From Sabellastarte sp. h YS-2021 (lineage: Eukaryota > Annelida > Polychaeta > Sabellida > Sabellidae), in the NCBI GenBank assembly GCA_964017235.1, contig OZ024938.1, positions 62,797,816 to 62,861,815 of the forward strand: a DNA stretch of 64,000 nucleotides, read 5' to 3'. Below the pieces are notes generated by a model. The model was not told where the DNA came from, did not search any database, and saw only the letters and a program-made list of their open reading frames with translations. The position numbers and the translations under genes were made by a program. Within the stretch, counting starts at the first letter, position 1, and every line of letters starts with the position of its first letter. Below are positions 38,951 through 48,900 of this stretch, piece by piece.

Positions 38951-39796
38951 TTACCATGGTGATGCTTCCTATAAAGACACCTCGATTACCACATAACTAA
39001 AAATGTTAAAAAGAGACATCTGGATAAAGCAGGCAGATGGCATTTTATTATTTAAGGGTAAAATGTACATGGCATAGACAAAATCTCAAATTACACCAAT
39101 GTTTAGTTACCGTGGTAATTTCTCCTTTTAAGGATGCTACAGTTACCGCAGCACTACAGGAATAACGAAGGTATTGTTTTGATCACATGCTCATCTTACA
39201 AGATGTTATTAAAGGGAAAGGCGACATATTGCCATGCAGCAATTACAAAACGTTACCGATTTCCAGTTACCATGGCAACTCTTGTGGTAAAAACATTGGA
39301 ATTAGTACAGAACTGCAGATTTAGTATGTGAAGATGACAAGTAATCTTGTACCCTATTCTTATGAATGATTGTTACTTTGCATGTGTAAAAGCAGCAAAG
39401 TATTAAAAGGAATTTGCATACAGCATTGAGTAAATTACAAATCCGACTGATAAGTGGTCACCATGACAACCAATCAGTTTTGAGGTTAACACAGAAGTTT
39501 ATTGTGTACTGCCAAATAATGCGAAAATGATGCCGGTTCAAATGTGTGGAGAGGGGCTGTAGGGAGGAGGTATGGTAGGTGTGCTATTGGAAAGAAATTG
39601 GCTTTTGCATTTCACAGAGTCAGGAATTAAAAACTACTAGAGCAGAGAAAAGAATCTCTGAATATCTAGAAAACTTTTTATTCACATTTCTTGTTCCTTT
39701 TGTTTTTCTTTTAGCTGGTATCTGGCCATTAATGTTTGAAACTCTTTGAATGAATGGATCTGTTAGTTTTTTAAATGTGAGTTTTTCCTAAATTCT
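38951..39796 (+). other. Erg channel 3' UTR (proximal part) and beyond
   Basis: Follows the stop codon and contains ACCATGGTGATGCTTCC, ACCGTGGTAATTTCTCC and ACCATGGCAACTCTTG-type phrases that repeat loosely. There is no intron signal that must be used. The UTR end is undetermined. Confidence 0.5.
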
Positions 39797-40029
39797 AGAG
39801 TAAGAAATCTAAAATTCGCCACATATCTGAAATTCGCCACATGTTGAAATACTAATAAAATAAACTTAGTCTAATTGTGGTGAGATTTGTTGACTGTATA
39901 GTAAATTAAGGCTTTTTGAACTGGAAAATACCAATTTTTAGACAAAAACATCATTTTCTTCATAAAATTAACTAAGGTTTTAGAGGTGGTGAATTTTAGA
40001 TTCCTGGCGAATTTTAGATTTCTTACTCT
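39797..40029 (-). mobile_element. AGAGTAAG-ended MITE, copy 2
   Basis: AGAGTAAGAAATCTAAAATT at the left and AATTTTAGATTTCTTACTCT at the right form a perfect 20-bp inverted repeat. The core is the reverse complement of copy 1 (CATTTTCTTCATAAAATTAA). It is 233 bp and the best preserved of the three copies. Confidence 0.85.
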
Positions 40030-41365
40030 TTATAAAATTGGTTTAAAATGGTGGTAATCAAAGCTGGTCATTAGAATAAGAATATACATTGTATTTTCTG
40101 ATTGATTTGTATCTACTGTAGAATCTCTATAATCCAAAGAGCTATTAGGGGCAACTTTAAATCAATTGGTCAGTCAATCTATAATCCAGACAGGTTGGGA
40201 GAGTGAAATTATTTTCAGACAATAGAAGCTGCACTTAATAGAAAATGCAATTTTTAATTAGTACAAAACACTATTTTTGGGGGAGGGGCTGAAGTGCGGA
40301 CTTTTACAATTACTTCAATGGTAACGAGTACTCATTGTTAGCTAAAAATAACAATAAATTGTGTGATTTTCTTTCAAAAGTCAGAGAAAATGACCCATGT
40401 GAGGTCAAATTTACAAAATAAATTTGCAAAAATGCTGATATTAAATGGAAAAAAGCATCATTTCTTAATTTTGTACTTTGACTTCATTACTCTATTATTC
40501 AACAAGTACTTAACAAGTATTCAAGTACTGGGTACTACCACCACAATTGTACTTGCTTCATTTTAAGGGCTAGCGAATTTCTATACACTCGAGTCTGTGT
40601 CATATTTCTAGCTCTATTTATAGAGCAGTAGTACGCTGTAATATTGGGAGATTTAAACATCATTTCATTAACTGTCACAATAGGATAATATAAACTCCTT
40701 GTACTGGTTCATGAGTTATATGTGCTGAAGTTAAAACATGTGACATTGAGTAACATTTGAGTTCAATTTTTCTTTAGCAGGTAATGATGGGTGTTTTATG
40801 TATGTGAAGGTAATGTGTACATTTTTATGTGAAGAAGACTTCTAAATGTTATTGTTATAATTATATATTGACCTTTAGAGGGTATGTCACAAACTTTCAC
40901 CTTATACATAGAAACGTAGCATTTATTTTGAGAAAACCTCCTTGTTTTACTCTGTTGAATTGGTAGGGTCCATTTGTCAATTTTGTGATCATTTAAAGTC
41001 AGTCATCTTATTTAGGCATGAGATGGTAGTTCATGTATCATACTATTGAAAATACCAAAGCAAAAGACTAAAACAAGCATCTTGCTCTTTCAGCATTTAA
41101 AATGCTGGGTAGCTATTTAAATATTAAAATATTACAGACAATAAACCTGAAAAAATTCCAACATTCTGTATTTATAGCAATTTTGGCAAATATTTTTAAT
41201 TTACATTCACTCAGCTTCCTGTTTATGGGTCTATTCAGGTGGAACAACACTTTTTCAGATTTTGCATTCACAAGATTCTGACATGGAACATATGGCACCG
41301 TTCCCCCCATAATCTTATCTCACGAATAATTTAAGTGATGTAATTTCCTGTTGGTTTATGTATAG
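40030..41365. other. Downstream sequence without recognised features
   Basis: AT-rich; it may be distal 3' UTR or intergenic. AATAAA occurs near 40350. No coding potential. Confidence 0.5.
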
Positions 41366-41404
41366 GTGTGCCCTCCAGTCTCAGTTTCTAACTTGACAAA
41401 TAGA

Positions 41405-41650
41405 CTGACTGGGAGGCGTTTTATTTTATATTTGTTTGTGAAAATGGGTACTTTGCCTGTATTTCAACAATGGTCAGGATTTCAATGTTTTGTTGAAATA
41501 ACTCCCAAGTTATTCAGCTACTTTTTGATAATCTTTTACATGGCGATGTTTCAGAGTTGTATTTTAACCTTAACCTGTCATCGAAATATCAAAACAGGCC
41601 TTTTAACCCTCCAGTTCACTTAGTTTCTCACTTTTTTCAACCAAACGTGG
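41405..41650. repeat. Dispersed repeat fragment shared with 2955-3180
   Basis: TGGGAGGCGTTTTATTTT, AAAATGGGTAC, GGTCAGGATTTC, TTCAGCTACTTTTTGATAAT and CCTCCAGTTCACTTAGTTT occur in the same order in both places. The two copies come from one family of tandem-core elements; ends are not defined here. Confidence 0.7.
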
Positions 41651-41729
41651 CACATATAGTCGACCTTCATCCTTTATTTGAGGCTATTTTGTGACTGAAT
41701 CGCCAATGAAGTCCTCACTCTCGCAGCAA

Positions 41730-42080
41730 AGCATGATCATAGAAAAGTTACTTGTTCCTTTCTATACAACAGGTTTTTTGCAAATCAAAGTATAGAGCCT
41801 CAACAGAAGTGGCTGGTACTGCAGTAATCACCTTTAAGGAAGTGTTTTCTTTAAAATCCAATTGTGTCGCATATGTACAGAAATAATTAATTGTACAGTA
41901 TTTTAGCATGATCATAGAAGATCTATTTATTTCCTCCTATACAATAGTTTTTGTGTATCAGAAGGTAGAGCCTCAACAGAACTGGCTGGTCCTGTAGTGG
42001 TCACCTTTAAAGAAGTGTAACCTTTAAATCCCAATCATGTCATGTCACATGTATGGAAACAATTTATTGTACAGTATTTT
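41730..42080. repeat. Two tandem units of about 175 bp
   Basis: AGCATGATCATAGAA at 41730 and 41905 begins two diverged copies containing AGAGCCTCAACAGAA, TGGCTGGT and AATTGTACAGTATTTTA. Confidence 0.75.
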
Positions 42081-43186
42081 AATATTGTTTTTGTGTGGGG
42101 AAATACTATTGTTTAGAGCACAGTTTTGTAATATTTTTTTCTATTGGGAACACATAGCATTATAATAAACATTTTCATTGTAATGATGCATACACAAATA
42201 CAGATGTTGCAAAAAATAAGTTCTATTTTTGTGGTATATGTAAGAAATCCCTTTTAGAATATAGATGTCACTGTGAACATAGTAGGACTATAGTGTATGA
42301 AAGTTGGCACCAGGGCAATTCACTATTTAGGAAGTTGACTTGAGATAATCAATTAGTCATCAGTCACAAGATGGCTTGAAGGATCTTAAAATTGCCTGGA
42401 TTCTAGATGTTATTGTAAACTGTCCAACTTCTTAAGGATTATGGTTTTGCTGGCGATTTGTATGAGTGGCACGTTAATTAATGCTCTTTATTCACTTTAG
42501 TCAGATGTAGGATGTATAACAGTGGCCAAAAATGTGAAACCTAGCAAAGTACTCATTTTGGGTACCAGTATCTGAGTAGTGTCAGTACTCAGTGAGTACT
42601 ACAGCTGGACAGCTTATTTAGTGATAAGGCTGAATTGCTTGTAATTACTTAGTTTTACCCGTGATTTGGATGTGTGGACTTTTTGTATACATAGACTTAG
42701 AGAGTGCGAGTATATTTATTGAAATGGTCTGTATGTAGACACCTGTAAATAACCAGATATATTGTTAAGGTATCTTGTGGCGAGTGTATCATAAAGTTGA
42801 TAGCTATAATTTATGTATGTGTGTGTTTATTTTTTTTCCTCTTTTGTTTGCAGTATTATCTTAATTTTTATGTAAAAACTTTATTATTATAATTTTATGA
42901 TTATTATTATAATTATTTATTCATATATAAACTGCACAAGTGTGTTATTATTATTATTTGATGGATTATACAGGACCTGTGTAGATACTGTTTCCTCTGG
43001 ACTGAGCTTGGTATCAAAACCTCTAACATTAAAAACTTCATCATTAGCATTTAATTTCTCAATTATACATCCATTTATATAACTGGCTTGCTTGAAGGGT
43101 GAACCATTCACCTGATTTTATTTTATATTATCCAGTCATATACTTTCATACTGTTAAATTCAATCTCAAGGGAACCAGAAAACTAC
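42081..43186. other. Intergenic or distal UTR sequence
   Basis: AT-rich, with ATT-rich simple sequence near 42890-42960. No gene recognised. Confidence 0.5.
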
Positions 43187-43395
43187 AGTAAGAAATCTAA
43201 AATTTGCATTCGCCACTTCTAAAACCACAGTTAATTTTACGAAGAAAATGATGTTTCATCTTAAAACTAGACTTTAGTTCAAAAAGCCTTACTTTACTAT
43301 GCATTCAACAAATCTCACTTCAATTCATTTATTTTAATAATATTTCAGCAAGTGGCGAATTTCAGATATGTGGCGAATTTTACATGTCTTACTCT
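43187..43395 (+). mobile_element. AGAGTAAG-ended MITE, copy 3
   Basis: The left end is decayed (ACAGTAAGAAATCTAAAATT) and the right end is GGCGAATTTTACATGTCTTACTCT. The core TTAATTTTACGAAGAAAATG and the doubled GTGGCGAATTT right end match copy 1. Confidence 0.78.
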
Positions 43396-44860
43396 ATACT
43401 TCCACATCAGCAGCTATTCTTGATAACAGGTTTAAAATTTCAATGGAAAAGACTCTCGAAGTACCTTGTATTTACTTCTGTGTAAAAAGGGTGTTCTATT
43501 TAAACAGATTCTATATAACAGAGCTCTGCTGTACCATGGACGCTGGATATGTTGTTACTTCAGTAAAATAAATTAGCGTAAAATACTTTTAAGTAATTAT
43601 GATGTCTTAAGCGACTCTTTATCACTGCAATTTACCCTTTTTTTCAGAAGTGCTAGGTATGTCAAAGTATATGTTTCTTGTCCCTCTAGTTTTGCATTAA
43701 ATCATACTTTATTGTAATTTTATAACATCTTATGGGCAGCTAATGAAACCATAGTTCAACCAATCAGATTCTTTACATAGTCGACTGTTTAAACTCCACC
43801 ACTATTATAAAATCCAGATATGAGTTGGGAACACAACTACCATCAATTTATAGCCGTCCATTGTTAATCCACTAAGTAGACCGAAAGGTATAGTTCAAAG
43901 GAATTGATACAGAGGAAATAGTTCCAGAGTAAGTTGGCATGTATATCAGTGTTTTCCTTTTTCAATATGCTACAACCAATTTTTGTAATAGAAATAAAAT
44001 CATCGTCCTTATGGCTTTCTTCCATTTCTTTGTCATCAGACCATCTGTAATTTATCAACAAAGTATAATCTTTGGGCATTATTACCAGACTACCTGTAAG
44101 ATGTGGTTCTATATGTGGTTATCCCAAATGTACAGTTACCTCCAAAATAAAAAAATACATTATCTGCTGACACTGGGACCTCTAGTCTGTTACCACATAT
44201 ACCTAGCTTTAGACCGATTCCACTAATCACTTATCTGTATTTTACATGTCAATATGCATATTTCTCTAATCTTTTCTATATTGGGTATTATTACCACCCT
44301 GCCAAGACTGGAATTTTTATTCTCCCAAAGTAGGACTTTTTGCTGTACAGTTATTAATAGACGATATTGACCAGTGACCTCAAAACGATATTTGGGTTCC
44401 ATTTTCCCTTGTTTTTCAATAGACTAAGGCGTAGTAACAAGCATTACAATTGGCAGTATTGGAGATGCACTGACCACCCATCCCAGTCTGACCTGACTTG
44501 TTGAAAGGGATGTGAAACCCTTACTTTGCCCACAGCTAAAGAACCACAGAGGCCTCAGCAAGAGAGGAATCTTATGTTGATATTTCAACATTAATCAGTG
44601 TAGCTTCATGGATTTTAATATCTATATGAAAAGTGTTAATTTCAAGATCATTTCCAATACCCTGTGAAGCAGTATTTGTAAATTTTTTATAACTCTTCTG
44701 TATTCTGATCATCAATAGTCATATGTTTGAAGAATTGTTCTGAGATCTTTTAAAATTACAGGAGTCTTCAACTCATAGCCTTTTTTTAGTATTGTATGTC
44801 TTTGATGTTTGTAGAATGATCTACACGTCAGATTAGAGTTGGATTTTGCAAATGTATTCC
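43396..44860. other. Intergenic sequence without recognised features
   Basis: AT-rich DNA. Short open frames here (for example 43939-44226) have no recognisable domain, no splice context and ordinary AT-rich composition. Confidence 0.5.
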
Positions 44861-44869
44861 AGCCTGCAC

Positions 44870-45240
44870 TTGGTCAATGGCCTGATGGGTTAGCAGATTT
44901 GGCATTTATTCACCAGCTGTCCCCTTTGTGTGGGTTCGACTCCCATGAGTGACAATATTGAGGGATGGTGTCAATATGACCCTGGTCTTCAGTGGCCTAA
45001 TGGATTCACAGGTTTGGCATTTATTCATTGGTTGCCACCTCTGTGTGGGTTCAACTCCCATGAGTGACAATGCTGAGGACCTGTTCCAATATGACCCTGG
45101 CTGTTAGAACAGAAAACCCCCAACTTTGACCTCTGTCCAGTCCCCATGCAGTTGTTGATGACCAAGTGGTGATGTAGTTTGGCAAATGACCACAAGGCTC
45201 TCTCACTACTATGGTCATGAATCCAGGTCAATACAATACA
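44870..45240 (+). repeat. tRNA-headed SINE, tandem pair
   Basis: Two heads in a row: TGGCCTGATGG (44878-44888) with GGTTCGACTCC (44933-44943), and TGGCCTAATGG (44993-45003) with GGTTCAACTCC (45048-45058). These match RNA polymerase III A and B boxes at tRNA-like spacing. Both are followed by CCCATGAGTGACAAT and AATATGACCCTGG; the second continues CTGTTAGAACAGAAAACCCC. It is a SINE, not a tRNA gene, as no cloverleaf closes. Confidence 0.75.
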
Positions 45241-45475
45241 TACTGACAGCCTGCCCCCATGTGACCCAAACTGTTATGAGAGATGTTTTAATAGTAATCA
45301 TTTTATAATTAAAATGTGTATAATAAAAGTGATCTGAATTTAACTCATAGTTTTACTTAATGTGTAATACAAAGATAAATGTTACTTTTTATCAATGTGT
45401 TATGAAGTTTATGGCATTTACTGTAGCAGCCACAGGGTTATCTGAAGTGTATGTTTCATGTTAGATGGAATTATG

Positions 45476-45600
45476 TCCACCCCCCTGGGGGGTGGATATA
45501 TTATTTTTGCTTTTTTCGCCGTCCGATGTCCGATGTCCGGCGTCCGGTGTCCGGCGTCCGGCGTCCGATGTCCGGCGTCACGCATGGTTTCCGCTCATTT
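45476..45600 (+). mobile_element. Hairpin/GTCCG element start next to the satellite
   Basis: TCCACCCCCC-t-GGGGGGTGGA (45476-45496) is a perfect 10-bp stem with a one-base centre. It is followed by TATATTATTTTTGC and a run of GTCCGATGTCCGGCGTCCGG-type repeats to about 45580. Same order of parts as at 172 and 32492. Confidence 0.75.
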
Positions 45601-45920
45601 AAAGGAAAAGTATTAGAGCTATTGTCACCAAATTTGGTATGCAGGCTTATTGGGTCAGTAGCTTGCTTGGGATTGCTTTTGGCTGTTGTACCTCTTTTGC
45701 TTACTGAGTAATACTTAAGTACAGCTATTTTCAGTACCCATTGGTTTCCGTGCATTTAAGCCAAAATAATTAAAGATATTTTACTACAATTTTGAATACA
45801 AGATTGTTATGTCCATAGCTCGCTTGGTATTGCATTTGGGACTGATAGCTTTGTCAGTACATGAGTAATAGCCATTTAGGTACTTCATTGTGTATTTTCA
45901 GTACTACTTTTGAGTAATTT
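45600..45920. repeat. Degenerate core units between element start and satellite
   Basis: Two loosely related units (ATTGTCACCAAATTTGGTAT; TAGCTTGCTTGGGATTGC and TAGCTCGCTTGGTATTGC; TTTTCAGTAC twice) lead without a break into the first 169-bp monomer, which suggests the satellite grew inside this element. Confidence 0.55.
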
Positions 45921-48900
45921 GCTTCTATCTCCTTAACCGTGCAAGATAGAGCGATTTCGGCAAAATTTTCGACCCACAGGGTATCTGACGAGTGTACTCT
46001 TTGCAATTTTCAAAAAATTTTCCCCTCCCCAAAAATGGCGGCCATTTTGAATTTTCGAATTTTTGCCAAAAATGGCAAAACACTAATTTGCTTCTATCTC
46101 CTTAACCGTGCGAGATAGAGCGATTTCGGCAAAATTTTCGACCCACAGGGTATCTGAGGAGTGTACTCTTTGCAATTTTCAAAAAATTTTCCCCTCCCCA
46201 AAAATGGCGGCCATTTTGAATTTTCGAATTTTTGCCAAAAATGGCAAAACACAAATTTCCTTCTATCTCGTTAACCGTGCGAGATAGAGCGATTTCGTCG
46301 AAATTTTCAACCCACAGGGTATCTAATGAGTGTACTCTTTGCAATTTTCAAAAAATTTTCCCCTCCCCAAAAATGGCGGCCATTTTGAATTTTCGAATTT
46401 TTGCCAAAAATGGCAAAACACAAATTTGCTTCTATCTCCTTAACCGTGCGAGATAGAGCGATTTCGTCGAAATTTTCGACCCACAGGGTATCTAAGGAAT
46501 GTAATATTTGCAATTTTCCAAAAATTTTCCCCTCCCCAAAAATGGCGGCCATTTTAAATTTTCGAATTTTTGCCAAAAATGGCAAAACACAAATTTGCTT
46601 CTATCTCCTTAACCGTGCGAGATAGAGCGATTTCGTCAAAATTTTCGACCCACAGGGTATCTGAGGAGTGTACTCTTTGCAATTTTCAAAAAATTTTCCC
46701 CTCCCCAAAAATGGCGGCCATTTTGAATTTTCGAATTTTTGCCAAAAATGGCAAAACACTAATTTGCTTCTATCTCCTTAACCGTGCGAGATAGAGCGAT
46801 TTCGGCAAAATTTTCGACCCACAGGGTATCTGATGAGTGTACTCTTTGCAATTTTCAAAAAATTTTCCCCTCCCCAAAAATGGCAGCCATTTTGAATTTT
46901 CGAATTTTTGCCAAAAATGGCAAAACACAAATTTCCTTCTATCTCCTTAACTGTGTGAGATAGAGCGATTTCGTCGAAATTTTCAACCCACAGGGTATCT
47001 AAGGAGTGTACTCTTTGCAATTTTCAAAAAATTTTCCCCTCCACAAAAATGGCGGCCATTTTGAATTTTCGAATTTTTGCCAAAAATGGCAAAACACAAA
47101 TTTGCTTCTATCTCCTTAACCGTGCGAGATAGAGCGATTTCGTCGAAATTTTCGACCCACAGGGTATCTAAGGAATGTAATATTTGCAATTTTCAAAAAA
47201 TTTTCCCCTCCCTAAAAATGGCGGCCATTTTAAATTTTCGAATTTTTGCCAAAAATGGCAAAACACAAATTTGCTTCTATCTCCTTAACCGTGCGAGATA
47301 GAGCGATTTCGTCAAAATTTTCGACCCACAGGGTATCTGAGCAGTGTACTCTGCGCAATTTTCAAAAAATTTTCCCCTCCCCAAAAATGGCGGCCATTTT
47401 GAATTTTCGCCAAAATTGGCAAAACACAAATTTCCTTCTATCTCCTTAACCGTGTGAGATAGAGCGATTTCGTCGAAATTTTCAACCCACAGGGTATCTA
47501 AGGAGTGTACTCTGCAATTTTCAAAAAATTTTCCCCTCCCCAAAAATGGCGGCCATTTTGAATTTTCGAATTTTTGCCAAAAATGGCAAAACACAAATTT
47601 GCTTCTATCTCCTTAACCGTGCGAGATAGAGTGATTTCGTCGAAATTTTCGACCCACAGGGTATCTAAGGAGTGCAATATTTGCAATTTTCAAAAAATTT
47701 TCCCCTCCCCAAAAATGGCGGCCATTTTAAATTTTCGAATTTTTGCCAAAAATGGCAAAACACAAATTTGCTTCTATCTCCTTAACCGTGCCAGATAGAG
47801 CGATTTCGTCAAAATTTTCGACCCACAGGGTATCTAAGGAATGTAATATTTGCAATTTTCCAAAAATTTTCCCCTCCCCAAAAATGGCGGCCATTTTGAA
47901 TTTTCGAATTTTTGCCAAAAATGGCAAAACACAAATTTGCTTCTATCTCCTTAACCGTGCGAGATAGAGCGATTTTGTGGAAATTTTCGACCCACAGGGT
48001 ATCTAAGGAATGTAATATTTGCAATTTTCAAAAAATTTTCCCCTCCCCAAAAATGGCGGCCATTTTGAATTTTCGAATTTTTGCCAAAAATGGCAAAACA
48101 CTAATTTGCTTCTATCTCCTTAACCGTGCGAGATAGAGTGATTTCGTCGAAATTTTCGACCCACAGGGTATCTAAGGAATGCAATCTTTGCAATTTTCAA
48201 AAAATTTTCCCCTCCCCAAAATTGGCGGCCATTTTGAATTTTCGAATTTTTGCCAAAAATGGCAAAACACAAATTTGCTTCTATCTCCTTAACCGTGCCA
48301 GATAGAGCGATTTCGTCAAAATTTTCGACCCGCAGGGTATCTGAGCATTGTAGTCTTGGTAATTTTTTAAAAATTTTCCCCTCCCCAAAAATGGCGGCCA
48401 TTTTGAATTTTCGAATTATTGCCAAAAATGGCAAAACACAAATTTGCTTCTATCTCCTTAACCGTGCGAGATAGAGCGATTTCGGCAAAATTTTCGACCC
48501 ACAGGGTATCTGATGAGTGTACTCTTTGCAATTTTCAAAAAATTTTCCCCTCCCCAAAAATGGCAGCCATTTTGAATTTTCGAATTTTTGCCAAAAATGG
48601 CAAAACACAAATTTCCTTCTATCTCCTTAACCGTGTGAGATAGAGCGATTTCGTCGAAATTTTCAACCCACAGGGTATCTAAGGAGTGTACTCTTTGCAA
48701 TTTTCAAAAAATTTTCCCCTCCCCAAAAATGGCGGCCATTTTGAATTTTCGCCAAAATTGGCAAAACACAAATTTCCTTCTATCTCCTTAACCGTGTGAG
48801 ATAGAGCGATTTCATCGAAATTTTCAACCCACAGGGTATCTAAGGAGTGTACTCTTTGCAATTTTCAAAAAATTTTCCCCTCCCCAAAAATGGCGGCCAT

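Noticed and set aside
43939..44226. Small protein-coding gene
   Set aside because: AT-rich hydrophobic frame with no family resemblance, no splice signals in support and composition like its surroundings.
44870..45060. tRNA genes
   Set aside because: A and B boxes are present, but the arms do not close a cloverleaf and the same body phrase follows other copies. They are SINE heads.
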